From Sipunculus nudus (taxonomy: Eukaryota; Annelida; Sipuncula; Golfingiida; Sipunculidae): 64,000 nucleotides of DNA. How positions within the stretch are numbered: position 1 is the first letter of the stretch; every line of letters starts with the position of its first letter. This document shows, piece after piece, positions 47,713 through 59,215 of the stretch. The stretch is from the NCBI GenBank assembly GCA_026874595.1, contig CM049306.1:105601142-105665141 (forward strand), read 5' to 3'. Made by a program: the position numbers and the translations under genes. The notes under the pieces were generated by a model. That model had not been told where the DNA came from, searched no databases, and saw nothing but the letters and a program-made list of their open reading frames with translations.

Positions 47713-49700
47713 TACCCAAACCTCATTTAAATTAGATGCCATAAAGAAACTTTAATTTTGTGTGTATATTGGGCGTTGTGGGGGGGGGGGGGGGCTGTAG
47801 TAAAGAAGTTGCCAACCTGGCTATCTTCAAGTGTTGCCACTATCTCTCTGTTGATTGCCATAATTGATATTTATGAACTGCAGCAAATTAACTGATGCTT
47901 TATAATTCCCCACTTTGTCAGTCATATATTTCCCACATTCCTGTAAGATGTATATTTGATTAACTTATATTCAACCTTGATTGAGTTAATCACTGTTTCT
48001 CTACCTTTATACATTTCATCATACGTGACAACCAGACTCAATAGGCATTAGGATAAATGGACTGGTAAGCCTACTCAAATTGTGACGCAAGTAGTATCAA
48101 AGACTATCGCAGTTGTCTTGCATCAGGTTGCATTCATATTGTGGTAAAGGGCCCATAATGTAAATATTATGCTGAGAATGATGGATTTAACACAATAGTA
48201 TACATGTGAGCTCACAACCTAAACTGAAACACCATCTCCTTGGACAAGGGTCATTTTCTGTATCGCCTGCAAGCTGCCCATGTCCTGTAACCTGTGCGAG
48301 CCATGTTTGTGTTCATGCAGTCATAAATTCAACAAACATGCTGAGGGGTTTACCAATGTGCTTGGTTAAAACGGAACATTTCTCGCTCATGTTTGGTATT
48401 ATTAGAAAGTACACAAAAAATACTAACAATTTGTCTTGTTAAAGACTTAATGTTCATTAATAGTGTACCTCTAGGCCATGAAGCATTGACAGAAATGACG
48501 AAAATATTTTCATCTTCATAAGGCCTTATAATGTGTTCCTCAGACTAAGATGTAAAGACCCTCTGGCGCCATTAATCTGGTTGTAATGCCAGAGGGTCGA
48601 TGCTAAGTTACACCCATTTATATTCTGGCAGGGCACTGAGGGTAGTAACTTTATGAGTCATATGGATGCACCAAGGCCACTCACCAGGAAATGTCACAGG
48701 GAACAAATTTTGTGAATATGCCATTCACCTGTATGAACATTTTTGGGTCAGAGTGATCCAGGCAAGATTATGATTTCAATTTTGCCCAGGCAAAATCAGA
48801 ATCTGCATTGGTAGGACTGAAAGATTAATTTTCCTAGGCTGGATTTCTAGGGGGAACAAGATAGGGCACATTAGGCTTTGGATGTGTGCAGTGCAATTTT
48901 TATAATGATTCAAGACCTGATTTTTAGCAGCAAATATAATGGCAGTGGCAGGTATCCTCCCCTAAAACACAGTCACTGTGACCTAGTTTCTGTGACCTTT
49001 TAAAACACACCAGACTTGTTTTCCTGTTTTAACTCAGCTGACTGCCAAGGCAACATTACTCCCAAGTGATATAATAAACTTGTCTATTGACACTGTCAGT
49101 TCAAGGTTTGTCATATGACATGTAGATCAGTATAATTGTAAACACCACTCTTCTATCAATCAGATATAACAAAAAAACATACTTTTTTAATTAAGATGTT
49201 CCTATTGTTTTTCAAATTTGTTTTCTCTTGTCATGAAGATAATAAGCCATCATAGAAAATTCAAGGATATCTTTAGTTTACTACAAAAGGGTATTTTAAC
49301 CTTGAGGGAAGAATTTGAAAAAAGTACAGTAACTCAAGTAATTGAACATGCTACCCTTGGGGATTCATAATCTGAAACTGTCCTTAAAAATGACAGACAG
49401 ATGACTCAATTTACTGCTTACTAGACTATGAAGCTGTTCTCTCTTTTGTAGGTCCTCGGTCTTTGGAATATTAAATGTAGGCAACCCATCAGAGCTCATG
49501 GTAGATGGGCCACTTGTATAATGTCATTGATGTGTAAAACCTTTCCCTTATAATACATACAGTATTGGGTACAGCACCAGCAGCTCATTTGTTAGAGAAA
49601 TTCTTGAGAAAAATCCAGTATCTGGACCTATGCTGAACTAAAATATGATATATTATTTATGAAAGATTGTCTTTAAATAATATAACATAAAAATTATATT
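47713..49700. other. Sequence without recognised gene
   Basis: Holds the G run at 47780 and the hairpin at 48557. Possible acceptor TCTTTTGTAG|GTCC at 49450, but the exon that would follow is short in every phase. Confidence 0.5.
48557..48598. ncRNA. Short hairpin, possible structured RNA
   Basis: GACCCTCTGG pairs with CCAGAGGGTC. CATTA pairs with TAATG after a three-base CGC bulge, leaving a nine-base loop. At 42 bases it is short for a microRNA precursor. It may simply be a transposon-end palindrome. Confidence 0.2.
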
Positions 49701-49709
49701 TATTAAATG

Positions 49710-51583
49710 TATATGTCAGAGACGAGATTGAAATCCAGGCATATTTTAAATTCGCCTAGACGAGATTGCGATTGTGATCTCGCCTAGGCGAGATTGCGAT
49801 TGTGATCTTGCCTGGACAGATTTTAAACTCGCCTAGACGAGATCACAATCGCAATCTCGCCTAGGCGAGATTAAAATCCATCATGGAGCAGGCCAGGATT
49901 TTAATCTCGCCTAGGCGAGTTTAAAATCTGTCTGGTATCATCCAGACGAGTTTAAAATCTGCCTGATATCAATTAGGCGAGTTTAAAATCTGCCTAGGCA
50001 AGATTAAAATAGTGATCTTATTTAATTTCCTAATATATTATGCATTGTAATTGACATATGAAAGAATTTTTCAGTCATATTTTCAATATTTTAACACTGA
50101 ATGGTCATATATAGTTCACAGGTTATATATTTATTAATATTTACAGAATATTATAATATTAATGTTATAATTAACATTAATTTTGGAAATGGAATTATTA
50201 AATAGGTATTTGATTATTACTTGCACCTTTGATGTGTTTCATCTGTCTACAGCATCCATATAATACCAATTATTTGCTAAAAATTAATTAATCTTTATTT
50301 TCTTCCCAGTTTTCTTAACAACCTTGGAGTTGTAAAAATTGCTAATAATTTATACCAAAAAAAAAATTTGTAATTGTATTTAATATATGGCAATTAGAGA
50401 GTAACAAGAGGTATATTGAAGCACACTTATGAGATATTATGAAGAGCAAATCTTGGGGGAAAAAAAGTCATCCACTTGCATACTGAATCAATCATAGATA
50501 GACAGATAGATAGATAGATAGATAGATAAGTCTAGATAGATCTTACTTCATTATTTAAAGAGTATATTACACATTAACATAAACAATCATCCTGTTTGAT
50601 AATCCTTACAGGACAAACAGAACAAATTAGTTGGTTGATCTAGTTCAAATGTTTCTTTTCACCCAGGTATTCAACAGTCAACAGTCAAAACATGTACGCT
50701 TATGGTACAAAATATGTAGGGTTTCAGTATTTATGATGGACTTTGATACACTATTCCTTTTTTTTTTGGTAATTAAACATCATATATATTAATTAATGTA
50801 ATAAAACATTATATTCAGTCTCCTTTTGTCTTTTTAAAATACTATATTACTAATATTACTAATACCAGTTTCACTTCAAATTAATTAATATTGACAACAA
50901 AATTATCATGTGCCATAACAATAACCATGTAAGTTAAGTTTCTTATTACTTAAATATAAAAAAATAAAAATATAAAATTTAAAAAAATTGTTAATTATTA
51001 CATTAATAATAAAATATTTTGTAAAAATTAATAAATGTATTACTTGTGAACTATACATAACCAAATTTATAAAAATATATGATAAAAAAACATTTCCAAA
51101 ATTAATGTTGATTATTACTTTAATAATATAATATTCTGTAAATATTAATAAATATATAACTTGTGAACTATACATTATCATTCAGTGTTAAAATATTTAA
51201 TATCTGACTGAAAACATCTTTCATATGTCAATTACAATACATAATATATTAGGAAATTAGATCAGATCACTATTTTAATCTCGCCTAGGCAGATTTTAAA
51301 CTCGCCTAAGTGATATCACTGTGTTATCAGGCAGATTTTAAACTCGCCTGGATGATACTAGACAGATTTTAAACTCGCCTAGGCGAGATTAAAATCCTGG
51401 CCCACTCCATGATGGATTTTAATATCGCCTAGGCCAGATTGCAATTGTGATCTCGTCTAGGCGAGTTTAAAATCCGTCTAGGCGAGATCACAATCACAAT
51501 CTCGCCTAGGCGAGATCACAATCGCAATCTCGTCTAGGCGAATTCAAAATCCGGCTGGATTTCAATCTCGTCTCTGACATATA
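49710..51583. mobile_element. Foldback MULE-like element
   Basis: Terminal inverted repeats start TATATGTCAGAGACGAG at both ends and pair for about 480 bases (49710-50190 with 51090-51583). Flanks TATTAAATG (49701-49709) and TATTGAATG (51584-51592) form a 9-bp target duplication with one change, the length typical of Mutator-like elements. Outer parts of the arms are built from CTCGCCTAGGCGAG palindromes joined by spacers such as ATTTTAAA and ATTGCGATTGTGAT. The roughly 0.9-kb centre is AT-rich with a (GATA)n tract at 50495-50528 and has no transposase, so the element is non-autonomous. Confidence 0.8.
50495..50528. repeat. (GATA)n microsatellite
   Basis: About eight GATA/TAGA units with one interruption, in the centre of the foldback element. 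Confidence 0.9.
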
Positions 51584-52740
51584 TATTGAATGTTTTCTTT
51601 TAAATGGTTAACTGTCAGTAATTTACTTGTGATCAAAGATTCATGTTTGTAAACATGTCTGAAACTCAAGGGATATGAATATGTTATGCACATTTGACTG
51701 GAACAGTTTTTAGCACAAAATGATGGTTCAGAATGTTTTTAAGCCCTCAGCCCTGAGGCTGATGGGCTAATGTCGTCACCCAAGCTGTCCACCTGTCCGT
51801 CCATCTGTCTGGCGTCCTTTAACTTTTACCTTGTGAGTGGGATTTCTCTAACAGACATGGGGTCTATTACAGTTCTATTACTATTACTATTACTTTCAAT
51901 TTCTGGTATTACTATTACTATTACCACATTTTATCTTCTATTACTATTACTATTACTATTACTGGGGTATCTATTACTATTACTATTACTATTACTGAAA
52001 CTGATTGGGGGGATTCTAAACCTTGCGCAGCCATGAGTGCTATAAACTAGCACTACCATCACATGTTTAAATAATATTACAAGCACCTATATCATCCAGT
52101 ACTACACAATTTTCTTATACTGTGTCTGACATTTACAAGAAGCCTACTGGAACTGGAGATCTTAATTATTTCAGCTTCTTTAATTGTGTTTTTTTTTTTA
52201 TATTTTGAAACCAATGATCATTATTGGGGCATTTCAAGTCAAAATTATAAGACAATTGTATGAACTCTTGAATACATGTAATTTAAAAGCAACCCATTGT
52301 AAAGGCTCGGGCATATTCAAAATATTGATTTATAATTATATGTGTACTTGTACTTTTTATATTATTTTCATATATATTTCACATAAATTTATAAATTTAT
52401 TTTATAGTACATACTTCTGTTTAGATTTAATCTTCTTTCTCATTATTAAAAAATAAAAAATTTCCAGAGTAACTAAAAATTGTCACCAGAGGAATTTCTC
52501 ATTATTATTGCATATTATTATTAAGAATCAAAGCTGACAATTCAGTCCTTTAAGTATGTATCAGGAGAGGAATTTATGTAGGGCTGTGTCCTGTTTCCCA
52601 ACCCTTGTAAATATATCCAAAAAAAAATATTGTTTATGTCAAGATTCTGGACAGAACCAAACTGGAGACAAAAGTACCCCATCTTCTCAGGTGTATATGT
52701 TCATTTTGATGTGATGCCATGTTTTATTCCATCACAAAGT

Positions 52741-52831
52741 ACATCTTGAGAGTGAACAGAGAGGTGGTAAACTTTACAATAATATGCTATTATTGTAAAG
52801 TTTACCACCTTTCTGTTCACTCTCAAGATGT
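52741..52831. repeat. Near-perfect 91-base hairpin
   Basis: Arms of 44 bases, starting ACATCTTGAGAGTGAACAG and mirrored to 52831, differ at one position and surround a three-base loop TGC. Such a tight palindrome is young. It could be a palindromic transposon remnant or a source of a hairpin RNA. Confidence 0.85.
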
Positions 52832-53394
52832 TACGTAGCATGCATGGCTTTTATTCTTCAGGCATGTCCTTCTTCATTGCAGCAAAACCAGCATAGGATA
52901 ATTTAGGAAAATGGAGAGTGATTTAAACTTACATCAATTTTACAAAACAAATAAAATATTATTTAAATCACTTTCACAATAAATTTGGTATTTAACAATC
53001 TTGTACTTAAAATTTTGTACATAACAGGATGTGATTATTTGATATCAAAATTTCAGATATTTAATAATAAAATATTAACAAATAAATTAATATAGTTGGT
53101 TCATTTAATTTTTCAAAATATAAATTAACATAATTTTAGATACTGAATGAAGGTCTGCAAAATTGGTACTATGAAATAACTACAAGTATTCAAAGAATAG
53201 TTTTAAAAGAATATGTAAATAAATCAACTAGATAATACATGTGCCTGCAGTATGATTTTATCCAAGTGATTGTGGTACTGGTATGACTTTTTAGCAATGT
53301 AGGTTTCAATACACTACGGGTATTGAAAACACCATAAGCTTATCATGAACATTTTTGGTCTGCACTGTATCTGGTTCCATATTATATTATTTTT

Positions 53395-55070
53395 ATGCCC
53401 CCGCCACAAAGTGGCCGGGGCATATAGTTTTACCCATGTCCGTCATTCCGTCCTTCCGTCATTCCGAAATCAAACAGTTGTACGGACTTTTTTTCGCAAT
53501 GCCTGCAGATATTGGCCTGATTTTTGGTGTGTGGGCAGATATAGACCAGTTACAGATCGAGTTCGCGTTTCAACCCGGTTGACGTACTTTTGACCGTTTT
53601 ACGGCTCCTAAACTTAGAAAATTTCATGAAAAATAGAAATATTCATGACAGATACACATGTACAGACTTTTTTTCACAGTGCCTGCAGATGTTGGCCTGA
53701 TTTTTGGTGTGTGGACAGATATAGACCAGTTACAGATCGAGTTCGCGTTTCGTCCCGGTTGACCTACTTTTGATCGTTTTACGGCTCCTAAACTTAGAAA
53801 TTTTCATGAAAAATAGAAATATTCATGACAGATACACTTGTACGGTTTTTTTTTCGCAATGCCTGCAGATATTGGCCTGATTTTTGGTGTGTGGGCAGAT
53901 ATAGACCAGTTACAGATCGAGTTCGCGTTTCGTCCCAATTGACCTACTTTTGATCGTTTTACGGCTCCTAAACTTAGAAATTTTCATGAAAAATAGAAAT
54001 ATTCATGACAGATACACATGTACAGACTTTTTTTCGCAATGCCTGCAGATATTGGCCTAATTTTTGGTGTGTGGGCAGATATAGACCAGTTACAGATGGA
54101 GTTCGGTTTCGTCCCGGTTGACCTACTTTTGACCGTTTTAAGGCTCCTGAACATAGAAAATTTCATGAAAAATATGAAATTTCATGACAAATACACATGT
54201 ACGGACCTTTTTTGGCAATGCCTGCAGATATTGGCCTGATTTTTGGTGTTGGCAGATATTGACCAGTTACAGATGGAGTTCGCATTTCGTCCCGGTTGAC
54301 CTACTTTTGACTGTTTTACGGCTCCTGAACATAGAAAATTTCATGTAAAATATATATTTTCATGACAAATACACTTGTACAGACTTTTCTTCACAATACC
54401 TGCAGATATTGGCCTGATTTTTGGTGTGTGGGCAGATAATGACCAGTTACAGATCAAGTTCATGTTTTGTCCCAGTTGACATATTTGACCGTTTGACGGT
54501 GCTCTAACATAGAAAATTTCATAAAAAGGTGCACATGTATGGACTTTTTTTTGCAGTGCCTGCAGATTCAGGCCTGATTTTTGGTGTGTAGGCAGATAAT
54601 GACCAGTTACAGATCGAGTTCTTGTTTTGTCTCAGTTGACCTACTTTTGACCATTTGACTGCTCCTGAACATAGAAAGTTTCATGAAAAATATAAATTTT
54701 CATAACAAATGCATATGTACTGACTTTTTTGTACTGATAATGACAGTTACAGATCGAGTTTGCGTTTCATCATGGTTGACCTACTTTTGATTGTTTTACG
54801 GCTCCTAAACATAGAAAATTTCATGAAAGACAGAAATTTTTATGGAAAATGCACATGTATGGACTTTTTTTTCACAATGCCTGCATATACTGGCATGATT
54901 TTTGGTGTGTTGCTTGATAATGACCCGTTACAGATCGAGTTTGCATTTTGCCCTTGTTGACCTACTTTTGACCATACGACACCTCCTGAACTTAAAAAAA
55001 TTTCCAAATTTTACAAATGTTTCTAATTTGCCCAAGGCGGGGGCATTTGTGTCGTTCCGACACATCTAGT
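53395..55070 (+). mobile_element. Helitron-like element, family A, complete
   Basis: The 5' end is ATGCCCCCGCC followed by a fold-back GGCCGGGGCAT, then CCGT-type microsatellite (GTCCGTCATTCCGTCCTTCC). About nine core units of 175-180 bp follow (GACTTTTTTTCGCAATGCCT, TGACCTACTTTTGACCGTTT). The 3' end reads GGCGGGGGCAT, hairpin GTGTC-GTTCC-GACAC and CTAGT. The ATGCCCCCGCC/GGCGGGGGCAT pair is the asymmetric inverted repeat of the Helentron/pearl type. Open frames inside come from the core units. Confidence 0.78.
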
Positions 55071-56329
55071 TTAATGTGTGTTATTGCAGTCTGTATGATC
55101 AAAATGCAAACTGGCTTTTGAAAACAAATCTAGGTACATTTCAGAATATGCATATGGATTGATGGATGTGAGATAAGATGTACATGTCACAATTATAATA
55201 CACTATTTATCTGTCTCTTAACATCAAACATGCCTCTGTTTATCCATGGTTTACTAATCAAAGGTCAGATTGTGCCAGGTAACCTATTTGGCTGTGACCT
55301 AATCTGTCCAGTACTCTTATGTAATTAGCACCAGTGGTCACCAGCAATGTGGCAGCTGGCCCATGCTTGCCTCAACAATAGGCACATCCTGGGCAATTAC
55401 TGGTCAAGAACTGAGTCTGTTCAGCATTATTTGCTGATATGCTTCATGATCAACGGGCTCACAGGAAGTAATAGAAAGTAATATGTATTACTCTATTACT
55501 TTGCCTTCTATTTCTATTACTATTACTATTACAGTTCAAATTTTTAAGTCTATTACTATTACTATTACTATTACATGGAAAAAGCTGTAATAGTCTATTA
55601 CTATTACTATTACTTATTACTATTACCCCATGTCTGATCTCTAAAAGGATTCACAGTAGGAATGTTTTTTCTTCGGTGAAGATGTATGTCGACAGAATCT
55701 CGGTCAAGTTCGAAGATGGGTGACCTTGACCTATTTTTCTAAGTTTTACACCTTATTATAGAAAAACACTTTTAAAGCTTTATATTCAGGAACCATTTGC
55801 TCGATTTTCACAAAACTTGCTATGATTATCAGAGTCAGTTTTGAGTCAATTTCAGTCTTGCCTGGACTTATACTTCATGCTCACCTATTATTACTGTATT
55901 TTTAGCCACATACAAAACAATTTTAGCCACATACAAAACAACCTCCGGAACATACTTGTTCTGCAGAAGGCTGCCAAGTTGGTGGCCTGCTATCGGGCCC
56001 TCAGGGGGAGTGAAGAGGTGGATTGGTGAGACTGGCACAGTGATGCACCTTACTTGTGACATTTATCTTAGAACTTATGTCATTTGACAAGCCAAGCATT
56101 TGTACAAACTGTAAATCTTTACAGTTAAATCAGCATGCATATTACTGCATGTAACCTTGATTCCCCCTACATTCTCAGTACTTCCTTGCTAAACTGGTAT
56201 AATATTTGTTTTGTGTCATTTTAAATAATTTACTTTAGTATTTCCTGGCACAATGTACAATGAACAGGCTTGTATAACAATAAAAACATTTACTGTTTAT
56301 TTGGTTTGGGGCATATTTATATTAAAATT

Positions 56330-56448
56330 CAGGAGTATTAGCCGGTAAAAGCCAGTATTAGCCACTTTTGAAGTATTGACTGGGCCGGTTAAAGCCGGCT
56401 TTAGCCAGCGGTTAAAGCCAGGGGTGGCTCTTACTGGCCAACCCTGTT
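56330..56448 (-). mobile_element. Terminus of a second hAT-like element
   Basis: Read on the minus strand it begins CAGGGTTGGCCAGTAAGAGC and carries repeated GGCTTTAACCGGC-like blocks, a common hAT subterminal pattern. Family B sequence (TTGTGAGCAGGATATCTC) resumes directly after it. The opposite end was not found with confidence; it may be near 55870. Confidence 0.45.
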
Positions 56449-57048
56449 GTGAGCAGGATATCTCTTAAAGGATTCACCGTAGGAATTTTATTTCTATGGT
56501 GAAGATGTATATCTACAAAAACTTGGCCAAGTTCGAAGATGGGTGACCTAGACCTATTTATCTACATTTTACAGCAGTTTATAGAAAAACACAAAAGCTT
56601 ATTTCTCAGGAACCATTGGGTATTTATGATTATTGGCACTGATAATTTGTACCTGCTGGACAAGTTCCTACAATTTGTCATTTTTAATGAATTTTTATCA
56701 GATTTTTCAAATTTGGCCTTGTGAGCAGGATATCTCCAAAGGAACTTTAATTCTTGAGTGCTGATGCATATTTATAAAATCTTGGTCATGTTCAAAGATA
56801 GGTGACCTTGACCTACTTTCAAGGTTACAGAGCTTAGAATAGAGTAAAACTTAGAGCTTATAATTTCTCAGGAAGCATTTGGTGGATTGTTTTGAAACAT
56901 GGTACATACCTCTCCAGTTTAAACTTATAACTGAGACATGTACAGATATACATACATGTGAGAACAGTTATTTCGTACTTTACTTTTACCACCTATAACA
57001 CTGTTCTTTTGGCTGAGGGCTTTTGTCAGCTTTTGCTTATATTCTAGT

Positions 57049-58759
57049 TATTTATCTGTGTATCTGAGTATCTGTAAAAGCCCAGGCAGGTCAGTTCTGG
57101 AATATTTTCATATGAACCTGTAACATAGACTGTTCACAACTAACAAAGCATTCACTGAATATGCACATTCCAGGGCAGAAAGATGAACATAGGGTACAAC
57201 CATACACATTCCAGGGCCAGAGCATGGAAATTGCATGTTCTGTGGTTGGACCATGGAATTTACAAGCCCGTGGAATGTTTCACATGTATCTCACGTACAT
57301 ACATGTTCAAGCTGGGTATATATTGTTGAAACTCAACCTATCCCTCTATAGGTAATAAAAATAAACAAATCTGTGATAAAGTTATGATAACTTAAATGCG
57401 ACAACTACGTGGACCTATAGTGTCAATTTCAGTTATGTGTTGTGAGCTGTGATTACAAGGAAGAATGAAAACCAGGAAGTTAAAACAGAAAAAATATTAA
57501 AATGGGTTGTAATCAATTTTGAAGTGTAAAATTCATATTGTAAAGCTGACTAGCTTTCATTTGAAAAGAATCTAAAGGAATTTCTATCATCTTTGGAAGA
57601 ATATGCTTGATTCCATAGATAAAGAAAGCCTTTGAAAATTTCTTTTGTGGTATTTTTTTTACTGAGGAATTTCTCACTCAACATTCCTTTGCAAGGAAAT
57701 ATTTATTACCTGCATCTAGTTCATATACATACATTTCCTGTAACTTCAGTAAAATGCAATGTAATCATCCATACCACTAATCTGAATGTCATATTGTTTG
57801 CAAAGTGTTCACTTGAGTTTTATATGGATTATTTTGAGATAAGCATGTATTGCAAATTAAAAGTTGATATTTAGAAACTCCATTATATCCCATAAAACAG
57901 TCATATATCATGATGTTTCCCCATGTTTGTGTTGTCAGAGTAAATACTTGTATTTTGCTGCATGTAAACCAGAAAAAATTCTGCTGTTGATCTTTTTCTC
58001 TAAAACTCATTAGAGTTTTATAATTCAGTAAATGGTGTGCCCAATGGGCCTCTAGTTTAAATGTATTAGCTGCATTTAAAAAAGTGTAAGAATACACAAA
58101 ACTTATTTCTTTTCAGATGCTTTTCAAACAGTAAATCTGTGGAACAACATATGATTGTTAGACCATAGACATTGTGCACATGCTTTAAATTATTCTCACC
58201 AGGATCTTAATAAGAATACTATTTAGAACTTGTGGTGATATTATATTGGTAAACTGAGACTGTTCCCCCACTCAATATAAATAAACCAGAACCACTGCTC
58301 CTGAAAATGAGTTCAGCTTCAGTTTTCAAATTAGAAAAAAAACACTGTTCTATATATGTTCTGTATAAAAATGGATTTCATGAGTATATGCCAGGATTTT
58401 GCCAACCATGTCGGATTTTGAAAATCCAGTGAGTTTAGAATAAATTGATTTTTGTTATCAGCTCCAGAGAGATTTCTGGTCTGTTCATTGTAGATCCAGT
58501 CATTTGGCATTGTGCAGTCTGGGCATTGATATTAAAAATGAAGCATTCATTTCTTAACATTGGTACATTGAGTCATATAGAACTGAGTTCCCAGCTTGTA
58601 TAACTTCTTGTACTTTTCTGATGTTGGGTTATCTGTAAATTCTATAATCATTCTGCTATACCATTTATAGTTGTATAAACTCACTTATCTGTACCTCATG
58701 GTGGATTTCTAGTTTGTTATACAAATGTACTGCTCAGATGATTTCTCTGTCTTTATTTT
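57049..58759. other. AT-rich sequence without recognised gene
   Basis: No splice-supported exon or named repeat. A duplicated ACATTCCAGGGC phrase lies near 57165 and 57206. Confidence 0.5.
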
Positions 58760-59036
58760 GCCCATCTAAGACGGGCTGTTTTATGGTATGGGCAGCTCCT
58801 GTCTTTTAATTTTTATTGTTTTGCTAAACTTAACAAGGATTTCATGGATTTTCAAAAAAAATTGTGGATTTTCACAAAACTTACTGTAACTAATTAGAGA
58901 TTTTCTTACCCAAGTTAAGGTCCAGACAAAATCCCTGCAAATTTAATATACTCAGACGTCTCTGCATATTCAATAAGGTCAAAGGTCACAAGACCTACAA
59001 CAGTTGTGTTATGCACTCCTGCAACGCTCTTGTTAT
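58760..59036 (+). mobile_element. Possible small Helitron-like remnant
   Basis: The left edge GCCCATCTAAGACGGGC can fold, and GGTATGGGC nearby pairs with it. The right part has AAGGTCAAAGGTCACAAGAC and CTGCAACGCTCTTGTTATAA. Resembles the other families in style only; borders uncertain. Confidence 0.3.
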
Positions 59037-59058
59037 AATGTATTTTTTTTCTTTATAG

Positions 59059-59215
59059 GTCATCACCATTTTTAGTGACTGGGGACCATTATGTATAAAG
59101 CATGCCAGCCCAGCAGAGCTGATTATTTGCTGCTGGTCTTTACTGGATGATACCTGGATTGACCGTCATCAGTTTTCTTCATTACAGGCAGCTTTTACAA
59201 CTTATTTCATTAAAG
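59059..59215 (+). CDS. Candidate internal exon of unknown gene
   Basis: A strong acceptor (TTTTTTTCTTTATAG|G) and donor (AAAG|GTGAGA) bracket 157 bases with one open frame of 52 codons, beginning V-I-T-I-F-S-D-W-G-P and ending F-T-T-Y-F-I-K. Composition looks coding (tryptophans, balanced charges). It may belong to the divergent gene starting at 43481, but the phase of the known candidate exons would need another exon between. A following acceptor at 63323 (TTCTGCTTTCAG) would give a stop within a few codons. Family not recognised. Confidence 0.4.

Larger units (their letters stand above)
51852..55636. mobile_element. hAT-like element with (CTATTA)n subterminal arrays
   Basis: Terminal inverted repeats CAGACATGGGGT and ACCCCATGTCTG. 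Flanks TTCTCTAA (51844-51851) and ATCTCTAA (55637-55644) are an 8-bp duplication with one change. CAG...CTG termini plus 8 bp fit hAT. Both ends carry CTATTA hexamer arrays (about 51868-51990 and 55483-55626), inverted in meaning relative to each other only in part. No transposase seen. A family A element (53395-55070) and a 44-bp-arm hairpin (52741) are inside. Confidence 0.75.
51742..57048 (+). mobile_element. Helitron-like element, family B, split by a hAT-like insertion
   Basis: The left end is AGCCCTCAGCC-CTGA-GGCTGATGGGCT, a hairpin, followed by a CCGTCC-type tract. The right end is GGCTGAGGGC, then TCAGC sequence and terminal CTAGT at 57048. The element resumes at 55637 exactly where 51851 left off (GGGAT..TCTCTAA). 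A second break at about 55850-56448 carries another transposon end. Original length was about 1 kb, like the copy at 60545. Confidence 0.72.

Noticed and set aside
49449-49535. Plus-strand exon after TCTTTTGTAG
   Set aside because: A stop or weak donor follows within about 20-30 codons in every usable phase. Not convincing.
51770-52036. Leucine-rich plus-strand frame
   Set aside because: Produced by CTATTA hexamer arrays of the hAT-like element.
53345-53593. Overlapping plus-strand frames near 53.4 kb
   Set aside because: They run through the core repeats of the family A element and recur in each unit.
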